A DNA stretch of 64,000 nt, taken from assembly GCF_024362405.1 (NCBI RefSeq), contig NZ_CP101454.1:434001-498000 (forward strand), written 5' to 3'. Of this stretch, positions 43,991-51,970 are shown one piece after another. Position numbers and translations under genes: made by a program. Source of the stretch: Halorarius litoreus. GTDB taxonomy: Archaea > Halobacteriota > Halobacteria > Halobacteriales > Haloarculaceae. The notes below the pieces were generated by a model. That model did no database searches. It saw only the letters and a list, made by a program, of their open reading frames with translations, and was not told the origin of the DNA. Every line of letters starts with the position of its first letter. The stretch's first letter is position 1.

Positions 43991-44692
43991 TCAGTGCGTG
44001 TGACCGAGCATCTCGTTCACCATCTCGTTGAGCTCTTCGAGCTTGTGGCGCTCGCGCTCTCCGAGGCCGCTCCCGGGCTCCGACAGTCCGGGCTGGTCGT
44101 GCGGATCGGGGTGGCCGACGACGACCGTGCCGCTCATCGCGACCGAACGGTGCGGCGTACAGACGTAGTCGTACACACCGGGCGTGTCGAACGTGTGTTC
44201 GAACGTCGCGCCAACCTCCGAGACCATACCGCTGTCCCACGCTTCGGTTCCCTCGGGGACGCGTTGCGGGAGCCTGTTTCCCTCGGCGTACGCGGTCGCC
44301 GTGTGGACGCCGCTCGTGAGTTCCCAGGAGACCGTGCCGCCCTCCTCGACCCAGACGATGTGCGGCTCGAAGTGGTGCTGGCCACTCTCGGTCGTCAACA
44401 TCTCGACGCTGGCGGACGCGGCCGGCGCCTCGGGAAGCGGCCCGTCGTGTTCGTGCTGGGGGTCCTCCTCGTGCGTTGGCGTGTCGTGGTGGTCTTCTTC
44501 CTCGTGGTGGCCCCCTTCCTCGTGGTGGTCATCGTCTGCCCGCGTGGCTGTCGGACTGGGTGTGGGCGTCGGCGTCGCGGTCGGCTGCCCAACCCCTGGG
44601 CCCGAAGTGCAGCCGCTCAGGCCTACGACAGTGGCGATACCTGTAGCGGTGAGGACGCGGCGGCGCGTCCACGCGTTGCGGTTGGGGCGCAT
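43991..44692 (-). CDS. Halocyanin-like blue copper lipoprotein with His-rich linker (copy 2)
   Basis: 233 residues, clearly a tandem copy of the 43070 gene: Tat signal (WTRRRVLTATG), lipobox LSGC28, a Thr/Pro stretch (TPTPTPSPTATR), a shorter His/Glu/Asp linker (residues about 56-82), then the same copper domain with His130, Cys178, His181 and Met186 and the same helical tail ending GHTH. It differs mainly in linker and signal peptide. Upstream it is divergent from a winged-helix regulator, with a palindrome midway. Confidence 0.9.
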   Translation of the reverse strand: MRPNRNAWTRRRVLTATGIATVVGLSGCTSGPGVGQPTATPTPTPSPTATRADDDHHEEGGHHEEEDHHDTPTHEEDPQHEHDGPLPEAPAASASVEMLTTESGQHHFEPHIVWVEEGGTVSWELTSGVHTATAYAEGNRLPQRVPEGTEAWDSGMVSEVGATFEHTFDTPGVYDYVCTPHRSVAMSGTVVVGHPDPHDQPGLSEPGSGLGERERHKLEELNEMVNEMLGHTH

Positions 44693-44738
44693 GGCGATAG
44701 TTAGTGGTAGGTCACCGGAGCTATTGGACCAGCAGGCC

Positions 44739-44759
44739 GTTTTGCTGAGCCAGCGAAAC
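44739..44759. promoter_or_regulatory. Palindromic operator candidate between halocyanin copy 2 and the regulator
   Basis: GTTTTGCT-GAGCC-AGCGAAAC: 7 of 8 arm pairs match. It lies 47 bp before the halocyanin ATG and 47 bp before the regulator GTG, so it sits in the middle of the divergent spacer. A TATA-like GTGTTTTATG follows on the plus strand (about 44767-44776). Confidence 0.65.
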
Positions 44760-44805
44760 GGGTGCGGTGTTTTATGCGTTAGTCGCGTATCTCCGCACGT
44801 GAACC

Positions 44806-45171
44806 GTGCGCGCGACTGGTCGGCCCACCGAAACGAATCCAGACGAGGTATTCGACCTCCTCGGTGACGAGTACGTCCGTGATATCCTCGTCGCGACCAG
44901 CCGAGAGGCGCTGTCCGCGAAGGAGCTCAGTGACCGGTGTGGCATGTCCGTTTCGACGGTGTATCGGCGTGCCGAGACGCTGACGAGCCACGGCTTGCTG
45001 GTCGAACGAACCCACATCGACCGTGACGGCCACCACCACAGCGAGTTCGAGGCCGCCATCGACCACCTCGACGTCGACCTCGACGCGGACGGCTTCAACA
45101 TCGCACTCCGACAAAAGGAGGACGTGGTCGACCGGTTCACGCGCGTCTGGGAGGGTATCAGGAGGGATTGA
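44806..45171 (+). CDS. Winged-helix transcriptional regulator
   Basis: 121 residues from a GTG start: NPDEVFDLLGDEYVRDILVA, then a wHTH (LSAKELSDRCGMSVSTVYRR, about 37-56), a wing (LLVERTHIDRDGHHHSEFEA) with His-Asp-x-Asp-Gly-His-His-His, and a helical C-terminal part (QKEDVVDRFTRVWEG). No ATG is available in frame before the domain. It is of the same family as the gene at 39457. The following membrane gene starts 2 bp after the stop, so the three plus-strand genes are probably one operon. Confidence 0.82.
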   Translation: MRATGRPTETNPDEVFDLLGDEYVRDILVATSREALSAKELSDRCGMSVSTVYRRAETLTSHGLLVERTHIDRDGHHHSEFEAAIDHLDVDLDADGFNIALRQKEDVVDRFTRVWEGIRRD

Positions 45172-45173
45172 GA

Positions 45174-45512
45174 ATGCACACCGAACTCATCATCGCAAAG
45201 CTCGTGACCGTGCTGCTCGGCCTGCTCATCGCCGGCCAGGCGTACCGGGGATACCGCCGGCACGCCAGCACGCCAATGTTGTACCTGTCGGTCGGGTTCA
45301 TCCTCATCAGCGTCGGGTCGGTACTCGAAGGGATCCTCTTCGACGTCGTCGGGCTCAGCATCTTCCAGGCGGGAACGGTCGAGACCGCGCTCGTCGCCGC
45401 CGGGATGCTCGTCATCCTCTACTCGCTGTACGGCGTGTTCCCCACGTCAGGGACGACACCGGGCGACTGGCGTGGCGAGGAGTCGTCGAGGGAGTGGGGT
45501 GGTGAGAAGTGA
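45174..45512 (+). CDS. Haloarchaeal small multi-helix membrane protein (DUF7521-like), first
   Basis: 112 residues with three or four membrane helices: IIAKLVTVLLGLLIAGQAY, then RRHASTPMLYLSVGFILISVGSVLEGILFDVVG (in parts) and TALVAAGMLVILYSLYG, and a charged tail. The pattern YRGYRRHxSTPMLYLSVGF and G-x-x-L-E-G-x-L-F-D is shared with the next gene. Proteins of this plan frequently follow wHTH regulators in haloarchaea, suggesting a membrane sensor or effector with the regulator; that is inference. The ATG at 45174 is preferred to the TTG at 45168. Confidence 0.72.
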   Translation: MHTELIIAKLVTVLLGLLIAGQAYRGYRRHASTPMLYLSVGFILISVGSVLEGILFDVVGLSIFQAGTVETALVAAGMLVILYSLYGVFPTSGTTPGDWRGEESSREWGGEK

Positions 45513-45781
45513 CCGACACGACACTCGCGCTCACAGCCGTTCGCGTCGTCGTGTTCGTTCTCGGGGTTGCCGTCACGGCAATCAGCTTCCGTGCGTACCA
45601 GCGCGAGCGGACACGCTACCTTCGTGACGCGACAGTCGGGCTCGGCATCATCACGGCGGGTGTCCTGCTGGAGGGGCTACTCTTCCAGTTCACGTCTCTC
45701 GAGCTCACGACCGTTCACCTCGTGGAGTCCGTGGCCATCGGCCTCGGGTTCCTCGTGCTCCTGTCGTCGTTTCTTCGATGA
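45509..45781 (+). CDS. Haloarchaeal small multi-helix membrane protein (DUF7521-like), second
   Basis: 90 residues with three helices: LTAVRVVVFVLGVAVTAISF, TVGLGIITAGVLLEGLLFQF and VESVAIGLGFLVLLSSF. It shares the arrangement and G-V-L-L-E-G-L-L-F of the preceding gene but lacks its tail. GTG start overlapping the previous stop by 4 bp (GTGA), which indicates coupled translation. Role unknown. Confidence 0.7.
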   Translation: MTDTTLALTAVRVVVFVLGVAVTAISFRAYQRERTRYLRDATVGLGIITAGVLLEGLLFQFTSLELTTVHLVESVAIGLGFLVLLSSFLR

Positions 45782-45836
45782 GCCGCAGCGCTACCGGCCC
45801 GACGGTCGAACGTCCAGAAAACAGCGAGCCGTCTGG

Positions 45837-46109
45837 TCAGGCCGTCCGTCCGGGAATCTCTGGCTCGTCTGCCTCGCGCTTGCCGCGGTAGGTGTTGAAC
45901 CCGAGGAGGCTGTTGAGCGGGCACCTCTGGGTGAGGCCAGTCACGACGAACACGAGCCCGACCAGCAGGGCGATGGCCGCGATTGCCACACCGAGTGTGC
46001 CGGCCGCGAGCGTCACGACCCCGAACAGCCCCGCCGTCCCGACGATAGCGAGGATGGGTCCGACCACTAAGCGAGCGATTCTGTCGTAGCCGCCGACGTT
46101 CTTCTCCAT
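45837..46109 (-). CDS. DUF2892/YgaP-like inner membrane protein
   Basis: 90 residues: MEKNVGGYDRIARLVVGPIL, two membrane helices (about 13-55) and the signature FVVTGLTQRCPLNSLLGFNT near residue 60. The N-V-G-x-x-D-R-x-x-R-L and C-P-x-x-x-L-L-G motifs match DUF2892/YgaP transmembrane domains, which in bacteria are often fused to rhodanese. Function is not settled. It lies tail to tail with the DUF7521-like gene. Confidence 0.85.
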   Translation of the reverse strand: MEKNVGGYDRIARLVVGPILAIVGTAGLFGVVTLAAGTLGVAIAAIALLVGLVFVVTGLTQRCPLNSLLGFNTYRGKREADEPEIPGRTA

Positions 46110-46215
46110 GTCCCCACAGAGGGGTTGTGCAGGGATAAGACACGACTCCCAATCTCACGGCGCGGGAATCAGCACCCACAGACGCGCACGAAACTCGCCG
46201 TGACCGCGGTATTGC

Positions 46216-46962
46216 TCACTCGCCGCCGTCGCGGATGGCTCGCTCGGCGTCGGCGAGCGCCGCCTCGCGGTCGAACGCGTCGACGATGGTCCGGAGTTCG
46301 GTTTCGGAAGCGTCCGCGAGGTTCCGGGCGTGGCGTGTGATGTTGGGGACCGCGCGGATGATGTTGTCGACGATGGGGACCGTCGCGCTCTGTGCGGAGC
46401 GCGAGAGCGGATTGAGGTCGATGACGAGTTCGGTCTTGCCCATCGCCGCGAGCGCCTCCGCACGGTCGCCGTCTTCGAGGGGAACGAGCACCACGTCGGC
46501 GTCGCCGATGCCGTCGGCGTCCACCTTCGCGCGCTCGTGGTCGAGGCCAGGGATGCGGCCGTCGGCGGTGAGGCCTTTCACCTCGTCAGCCCCGTGCTCG
46601 CGGAGGTGGGTCACGATGGCCTCCATGCGCTCCTCGGTGCGGTTGAACAGGTTGACTTCGAGGTCCGCGTCGACGGCCTCGGCCAGCTCGACCATCTCGC
46701 CCGGGCAGAGCGCCGCGACGTTGCCGTTGATGGAGAGTACAGGGTGGTCGGCCAGCAGGAGGTAAGCCGCGGCGACCCGCTCGGCCTCGTCGGCGCTCGC
46801 GGTCGTTTGCTCGCCGATGAGATAGTCGAACGCCTCGCCGCGACCCTGTGCGATGAGCCCCTGTCGGGAGGTGATGCCGAGGTCGACGCCCTCCTCGATG
46901 CGGTGGCGCGTGAGGAGTGACTCGTACCGGGGGTGCGATTCGGGAACCTCGATGTCGCTCAT
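46216..46962 (-). CDS. 4-phosphopantoate-beta-alanine ligase (phosphopantothenate synthetase)
   Basis: The archaeal enzyme that joins phosphopantoate and beta-alanine with ATP in CoA synthesis. 248 residues with the diagnostic SHPRYESLLTRHRIEEGVDLG, QGRGEAFDYLIGE, LSINGNVAALCPGEMVELA, VNLFNRTEERMEAI and NPLSRSAQSATVPIVDNIIRA blocks (quoted in part). It is the second gene after pantoate kinase, with a 54-bp gap; the pair makes 4'-phosphopantothenate by the archaeal route. Confidence 0.93.
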   Translation of the reverse strand: MSDIEVPESHPRYESLLTRHRIEEGVDLGITSRQGLIAQGRGEAFDYLIGEQTTASADEAERVAAAYLLLADHPVLSINGNVAALCPGEMVELAEAVDADLEVNLFNRTEERMEAIVTHLREHGADEVKGLTADGRIPGLDHERAKVDADGIGDADVVLVPLEDGDRAEALAAMGKTELVIDLNPLSRSAQSATVPIVDNIIRAVPNITRHARNLADASETELRTIVDAFDREAALADAERAIRDGGE

Positions 46963-47016
46963 ACTCGGTGATTTCGCGGCAGGAGTAAAAACGGCGCGGC
47001 GTCGACTGCCGGTGGC

Positions 47017-47838
47017 TTATTCTCGCAGTCCGGCACCCGGCGGATGCACGCGACACACCTCGGCGTCGTAGCCCGCGTCGGTCAATCCGGTTCCGAGCGC
47101 GAACGCCGTCTCACCGAGCATCGCCATCGACGCCTGGCCGCCCTCATCTTCAACGGCCGAGATCACGTCACTGAGGTCGTCCGTGAGGAGGCCCGCGCCG
47201 TCGGCGAACTCTCGGGCCGCGAGCAGAAACGTCTCCAAGGTCGGCCTCGCTCTGACCTGTGCGAGCGCCTCCTCACCAGCCGCCGAGAGGTCGGTCGTGT
47301 CGCCCGACAGCACCGCCTCGGTCGAGAGCCCCCCGAGCGTCAGATACTCGACGCGGGCCCGCGCGGGGATGCCGTCCATCGACCCATGGCCGGGCGCCCC
47401 CGGCTCCAGTCGAAGGGGGAACCCGCCACGAGCCTGCGCCACCACGTCGCCCAGCCCGGTTCCGGCTTCGACCTCCGCGCGGTGGGCGAGCGTCACGAGG
47501 TCGTTCTCACTGCGCGCACAGCCGAACGCCTCGTTCGCGGCGAGCGCCGTGCCCAGGGCCATCGCCCCGCTCACGCCGAATCCCGAGCCGAGGGGCAAAG
47601 GCGTCTCGCAGTCCACGCGCGCCTCGACGCCGAGTGCGCCGAGCACCGTGTCGACCGCCGCCACCTCGATGGCCTCGCCGTTCAACCGGAGCCCGTCGCC
47701 CGACTCGACCGTGACGGTGACGCCATCGGAGAGCGCGATTCCACCCCCGCGCGAGCCGGCGCGCTCGGGGTCGTCGTGCGGGTGTGCCGAGAAGAACGCC
47801 GTGACGTGGCCCGGAACGAACGCGCTCGCCTGTGTCAT
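47017..47838 (-). CDS. Pantoate kinase (GHMP family)
   Basis: A 273-residue GHMP kinase specific to archaeal CoA synthesis, phosphorylating pantoate. The start AFVPGHVTAFFSAHPHDDPE, GSRGGGIALSDG, and the nucleotide loop PLPLGSGFGVSGAMALGTAL (residues about 80-99) are typical, followed by GLGDVVAQARGGFPLR. It is upstream of the phosphopantothenate synthetase on the same strand, confirming the assignment by context. Confidence 0.93.
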   Translation of the reverse strand: MTQASAFVPGHVTAFFSAHPHDDPERAGSRGGGIALSDGVTVTVESGDGLRLNGEAIEVAAVDTVLGALGVEARVDCETPLPLGSGFGVSGAMALGTALAANEAFGCARSENDLVTLAHRAEVEAGTGLGDVVAQARGGFPLRLEPGAPGHGSMDGIPARARVEYLTLGGLSTEAVLSGDTTDLSAAGEEALAQVRARPTLETFLLAAREFADGAGLLTDDLSDVISAVEDEGGQASMAMLGETAFALGTGLTDAGYDAEVCRVHPPGAGLRE

Positions 47839-47888
47839 ATCTCGGGGTCGGTGCCGCCCGATTTAACGCTTACAGTTCGCATCGAGCG

Positions 47889-49073
47889 TCAGTCCCCGTT
47901 CGCCGCCGCTCGCAGCGACGGCTGGACGGGGCGTTCCCACACGAGCACCGCGACCGAGAACACGAGGAGCCCACCCCCGAGAATCGCGACCGTCGTGAAC
48001 AGCGAGGTGGCGTCCGCGAGCGGCCCGCTCACGAGCTTGACGGGGATGCTCGCAGCCGACATCGCCATCGAGATCGCCGAGAGCGCGGTCGCCCGCCCGA
48101 GTGACGGCGTGAGGTCGTTGAAGTAGCCCTCGGCGATGGGCGTCGTGGCGTTGAGTAGCGAGCGGTGGACGAGGAACACGGGGACGGCGAGTATCGGGAA
48201 CAGGCCGAGCACCACGAACAGCCCGCCGAGGAGCAGCGGCGAGAGATGCACCACCCGTGCCGTCCCCAGTCGCGCCTCGATGGCGCCGGCGTAGTTCGAG
48301 GCGACCGCGGAGACGCCGATGAGCCCCGCGAAGAGGTAGCCGAGTTCGACGAACGAGAGGCCCGCCGCGCGAGCGATGGGCTGGACGAACAGGTCCGCAG
48401 ACCAGCCGATGCCGTAGAACAGCACGATGTAGAGCACGAACGAGCGGAGCCGGGGCGTCGTCAGTCGACTCACCGCTTTGCGTGCCTTCGCGAGGGTGAA
48501 CTGCTCGCCGCCGCCGTCAGTCTCGGGGAGCGTGAGGAGGACGAGTGCCGAGAGACCGTTGACGAGACCAGTGGCGATAAACGGATAGCTCGGGTCGAGT
48601 CGAAAGAGGTGGCCACCGACCGCAGCCGTCAGGGCGTTCGTCCCGAGCAGGACGGCGAGGCCACGGCCCCGGACCCGCGCGAAGGCGTCGGCTGCGCCCG
48701 TCTCCTGCAGGGTGTCGTAGAGCCACGCGCTGTCGTTGCCCGAGCGAAAGGTCTGGGCGATGCCCCACGCGATGTAGACGACGAGGAAGGAGCTGTACGC
48801 CTCCACGAGCCCGAAGACGGCCGCCGACAGCCCGACAGCGAGCGACGAGAGGACGAGTGCGTTGCGCCGCCCGAGTCGGTCGCCGACGTAGCCGGTGGGG
48901 AGTTCGGCGAGCAGGATGGTCGCGAAGAAGACGACGTCGAGGGTCGTGATCTGCGTGTAGGTGAAGCCGCGGGTCTCGTCGAGGAGAACGACCCAGACGG
49001 GGATGAGGAAACCGAGCGTCGACGTCGCCATGTAGAGGTAGTAGCGGGCGACGACGCTCGGCGTGCGAGCCAT
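47889..49073 (-). CDS. MFS transporter
   Basis: A 394-residue, 12-helix carrier. The loop 2-3 motif is LPTGYVGDRLGRRNALVLSS (major facilitator motif A: G-x-x-x-D-R-x-G-R-R). The start MARTPSVVARYYLYMATSTL puts the first helix at once; the ten upstream residues of open frame look random. The substrate is unknown. It is upstream of the CoA pair on the same strand but with its own spacer, so linkage is uncertain. Confidence 0.85.
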   Translation of the reverse strand: MARTPSVVARYYLYMATSTLGFLIPVWVVLLDETRGFTYTQITTLDVVFFATILLAELPTGYVGDRLGRRNALVLSSLAVGLSAAVFGLVEAYSSFLVVYIAWGIAQTFRSGNDSAWLYDTLQETGAADAFARVRGRGLAVLLGTNALTAAVGGHLFRLDPSYPFIATGLVNGLSALVLLTLPETDGGGEQFTLAKARKAVSRLTTPRLRSFVLYIVLFYGIGWSADLFVQPIARAAGLSFVELGYLFAGLIGVSAVASNYAGAIEARLGTARVVHLSPLLLGGLFVVLGLFPILAVPVFLVHRSLLNATTPIAEGYFNDLTPSLGRATALSAISMAMSAASIPVKLVSGPLADATSLFTTVAILGGGLLVFSVAVLVWERPVQPSLRAAANGD

Positions 49074-49111
49074 GGCTCCGAGGGCGCGCACTGCGGGCAA
49101 AAAGACCGCGG

Positions 49112-49513
49112 TTACTCGGCGTCCGCGAGCAGGCGCCGGAGCGTCACCGACAGCTCCTCCATCACGTCGACGTCGAGACCGTCGGTCGTCAGGATGACCC
49201 CGCGGTCACCGACGATGACCCGCGAGAGGAAGCCGTCGGTGAACACCCGGACGGTCACCTCGTACGCGCCGATGCCGGACTCCTCGCCCGACTCGATGGG
49301 AGTGCCGTAGTCCTCGTCGAAGCCCACACGCTCGTTCTCGACGAACTGTGCCTTCTCGCGTCGGACCTGCGCGACATCTCCGAGGTCACGGCGGACGTAC
49401 AGCACCTCGAACGCGTCGGGCGTGAACTCGATGACCGTCCGGAGGCTGTCGCCGACGGCGGCGCGGCAGGCGCTCACGAGGCTGTCGCTCAGGATGGGTG
49501 CTGATCCGTGCAT
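49112..49513 (-). CDS. Conserved haloarchaeal protein of unknown function
   Basis: 133 residues, alpha plus beta, acidic. It has SDSLVSACRAAVGDSLRTVIEF, FEVLYVRRDLGDVAQVRREK, GIGAYEVTVRVFTDGFLSRVI and VDVMEELSVTLRRLLAD (parts only). No cofactor or catalytic signature, no membrane segment, no Cys cluster. Proteins of this look are widespread in haloarchaea. The ATG at 49513 is chosen because the frame upstream runs through the toxin-antitoxin promoter on the other strand. Unassigned. Confidence 0.62.
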   Translation of the reverse strand: MHGSAPILSDSLVSACRAAVGDSLRTVIEFTPDAFEVLYVRRDLGDVAQVRREKAQFVENERVGFDEDYGTPIESGEESGIGAYEVTVRVFTDGFLSRVIVGDRGVILTTDGLDVDVMEELSVTLRRLLADAE

Positions 49514-49577
49514 GCCATAGAGACGCGCGCTCAGAGCATCAACTCGCCGGGGAACTAGCCGAAGAGTTATCATCGGA

Positions 49578-49596
49578 TACGTTGTAATACAACGTA
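49578..49596. promoter_or_regulatory. 19-bp perfect palindrome, operator candidate of the toxin-antitoxin operon
   Basis: TACGTTGTA-A-TACAACGTA: 9-bp perfect arms around one base, ending 4 bp before the antitoxin ATG at 49601. It overlaps the AT-rich region where transcription should start. This is the expected site for autoregulation by a ribbon-helix-helix antitoxin. Confidence 0.75.
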
Positions 49597-49600
49597 ACAC

Positions 49601-49903
49601 ATGCCGTCGATTAGCGCGCGCATCCCCGACGACGACGAGGAGGCGATTGAAGCAGTCGCGGAACTCCTCGGCGAAGACAAGAGCAGCGTCATTCGGAAAG
49701 CTCTCCGAGAAGGGCTCCACGACCTGCGAGTGCAGGTGGCCATTCAGCGATACCAGTCGGGAGACCTTTCGGTGAATCAAGCCGCACGAGTGGCAGGTGT
49801 GAGTTTAGCCGAGTGGTTCGAGATTGCACGCGAACGGAACCTCACGTCGCAGTTGACGCCCGACGACATCGAAACCGATGCCGAGGCCGCGCGTGAGATA
49901 TGA
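49601..49903 (+). CDS. UPF0175-family antitoxin
   Basis: 100 residues. The N-terminal part (MPSISARIPDDDEEAIEAVA, then SSVIRKALREGL, residues 1-40) reads as a ribbon-helix-helix DNA-binding fold; the C-terminal part (LSVNQAARVAGVSLAEWFEI, about 56-75) is the UPF0175 helix-turn-helix. UPF0175 proteins pair with PIN-like DUF3368 toxins, and such a gene follows with a 4-bp overlap. A 19-bp palindrome lies just upstream. Confidence 0.88.
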   Translation: MPSISARIPDDDEEAIEAVAELLGEDKSSVIRKALREGLHDLRVQVAIQRYQSGDLSVNQAARVAGVSLAEWFEIARERNLTSQLTPDDIETDAEAAREI

Positions 49904-50469
49904 GGGCGGTCCTCGATGCATCGGTTCTGATCGCACTTGGCCAGATTGGCGAATTGGAACTACTCCGAATCCTTGAACAACCAGTCGTCGAAGACGCGAT
50001 TGGGTCTCTCTACATCCCACCAGCGGTAGCAGCGGAAGTAACGACAGAGCCAGCGGCCACCAATCTCGATAGGTTCGTCGAGAATACCCAATTCGAAACC
50101 TCACCCGTAGTGTGTCCGGCCGGAGATACTTACCTTCTCAACGCTCGGAGTATCCTTGGCGAAGAAGAGACGAACGGTGATGTGCAGATAATCGCGATCG
50201 TCGAGCTGTGGACCGACTCGGAGATCGACGTTGCCGTTGTTTCAGACGACCGCCGGGTCCGAACGGTTGCCCAGAGCCTCGGAGCGACCGTAACGGGCAC
50301 AATTGGTGTCATCGTTAGGGCCGTTGAGGAGCTAGGAATATCGGAAGAAAACGGCAAAGACCTCGTCCGCCGCGTCGACAGTCACGGCTTGCACATGACT
50401 GGCGAACTGCGCGAAAAAGCGTACGAGTTAGTCGAAGACGCCGCAACTGATTCCGACGAAGGTCGCTGA
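49900..50469 (+). CDS. PIN-like (DUF3368-type) toxin
   Basis: 189 residues: VLDASVLIALGQIGELELL has the first PIN acidic residue (Asp6), YIPPAVAAEV follows, then VELWTDSEIDVAVVSDDRR with the later acidic cluster and LGATVTGTIGVIVRAVEELG. These are the DUF3368 patterns; members are presumed RNases held in check by UPF0175. ATGA overlap with the antitoxin. Codon use is more AT-rich than in neighbours (for example ATT, GAA, TTG frequent), consistent with lateral transfer. Confidence 0.85.
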   Translation: MRAVLDASVLIALGQIGELELLRILEQPVVEDAIGSLYIPPAVAAEVTTEPAATNLDRFVENTQFETSPVVCPAGDTYLLNARSILGEEETNGDVQIIAIVELWTDSEIDVAVVSDDRRVRTVAQSLGATVTGTIGVIVRAVEELGISEENGKDLVRRVDSHGLHMTGELREKAYELVEDAATDSDEGR

Positions 50470-50550
50470 CTGTCGCGGGGGAACACGGTCGTTCCGCTTC
50501 GCTTCACTCCCGGCTCCCAAGAGACCGCGACTTCGTCCTACGGACTCAAT

Positions 50551-50665
50551 CGCTGTCGGTCTCGCGGGAACACCGTGAGACGAGCGAAGCGAGTCTCACG
50601 AGCTCCCGCTCGACGAACAGCGGCCTCGCCTTACGGCGAAAGCCGCTGCCGGTCTCGCGGGAACA
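50551..50665. repeat. Partial duplication of the aspS 3' end
   Basis: The 22-mer at 50644-50665, inside the last codons of aspS, recurs at 50551-50572 with one mismatch (CGCTG[T/C]CGGTCTCGCGGGAACA). A weaker third likeness (CTGTCGCGGGGGAACAC) lies at about 50469-50486. A hairpin with 8-bp arms (50574-50581/50593-50600, CGTGAGAC) is next to it. The spacer 50470-50630 is otherwise noncoding. Confidence 0.7.
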
Positions 50666-51935
50666 GCACCGCTTCCCGGATGTTGTCGAGGTCGAGCATC
50701 GTCATGACGAGGCGCTCGGCACCGAGTCCCCAGCCAGCGTGCGGGGGCATCCCGTACTTGAACATCTTCGTGTAGTAGTCGAACGCGTCGGGGTCGAGCC
50801 CCTGCTGTTCGAAGCCCTCGATGAGCCGCTGGTAGCGATGTTCACGCTGGCCGCCCGAGACGAGTTCCATCCGCGGGTGCATCATGTCGAACCCCGTCGA
50901 GAGGGTCTCGTCGTCGTCGTGGTCCTTGATGTAGAACGGCTTGATCTCGCTGGGCCAGTCGGTGATGAAGTAGTGCTCGCCGACGTCCTGCCCGAGCGCG
51001 TGCTCGCCCTCGGTCGGGAGGTCGTCGCCCCAGACGAGCTGCTCGTCGAGTTCGCCCGTTGCGTTGATGCGCTGGATGGCCTCCTCGTAGGTGAGTCGCG
51101 GGAACTCGCCGCTCGGAGCCTCGAACTCGTCTGCGAGGTCGAGCGCCTCGAGCTGCCCCTCACAGTTCTCCTCGACGGCCTCGTAGGCGGCCTTCACGAC
51201 GGCCTCACAGACGTCCATCGCCTCCGTGTGGTCGAAGAACGCCGACTCGAAGTCGATGGAGGTCGCCTCGTTCAGGTGCCGCGGCGTGTTGTGCTCCTCG
51301 GCGCGGAAGATGGGACCGATTTCGAAGACGCGCTCCAGGCCGGAGCCGACCATCAGCTGCTTGAACAGCTGCGGCGACTGGTTCATGAACGCCTCCTCGC
51401 CGAAGTAGGTGATGGGGAACAGCTCGGTGCCGCCCTCGGTGCCCGTGGCGACGATCTTCGGCGTGTTGATCTCCGTGGCGTGGAAGTCGCGGAACGCCTC
51501 GCGCACGGCTCTGAGGACCTCGGCGCGGATCTCGAAGATGGCCTTCGCCTCGTCGCGCCGGAGGTCGAGCGTCCGGTTGTTGAGGCGCGTGGGCAGCTCG
51601 GCATCGACCTTCCCGGAGGGGTCGAGCGGAAGCTGCGTCTCGGCGGCGGCGATGACCTCGATGGACTCGGGGACGACCTCGACGCCCGTCGGGGCGCGTG
51701 GCTCCTCTTTCACGTCGCCGACGACCTTGATGACGGACTCGCGGGAGACGTCGAGCCCCGTCTCGACGAGCTCCTCGTCCATCTCGTCTTTCTCGAGTTT
51801 GACCTGAATCTTCCCCGTCGTGTCTCGTACGATGAGGAAGGCGATGCCACCGAGGTCGCGAATCTCGTGGACCCAGCCGGCGACCGTCGCGTGGTCGCCC
51901 GGCGCGGCGTCCGCGGTGTACGTCCGGTCCTTCAT
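50631..51935 (-). CDS. aspS: Aspartate-tRNA ligase, archaeal type
   Basis: A 434-residue class IIb synthetase. The N-terminal OB fold (residues about 1-110, [23 protein letters not shown] in part) reads the anticodon; class II motifs are motif 1 [19 protein letters not shown] (in part), motif 2 [24 protein letters not shown] (in part) and motif 3 [16 protein letters not shown]. Most archaea use a form that also charges tRNA-Asn; discriminating residues cannot be judged here. Start 51935 excludes a long upstream frame overlapping the HTH gene. Confidence 0.94.
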   Translation of the reverse strand: MKDRTYTADAAPGDHATVAGWVHEIRDLGGIAFLIVRDTTGKIQVKLEKDEMDEELVETGLDVSRESVIKVVGDVKEEPRAPTGVEVVPESIEVIAAAETQLPLDPSGKVDAELPTRLNNRTLDLRRDEAKAIFEIRAEVLRAVREAFRDFHATEINTPKIVATGTEGGTELFPITYFGEEAFMNQSPQLFKQLMVGSGLERVFEIGPIFRAEEHNTPRHLNEATSIDFESAFFDHTEAMDVCEAVVKAAYEAVEENCEGQLEALDLADEFEAPSGEFPRLTYEEAIQRINATGELDEQLVWGDDLPTEGEHALGQDVGEHYFITDWPSEIKPFYIKDHDDDETLSTGFDMMHPRMELVSGGQREHRYQRLIEGFEQQGLDPDAFDYYTKMFKYGMPPHAGWGLGAERLVMTMLDLDNIREAVLFPRDRQRLSP

Positions 51936-51970
51936 GGACGCGGATTGTCCCGTCCGCGACTTAAGCCCCG

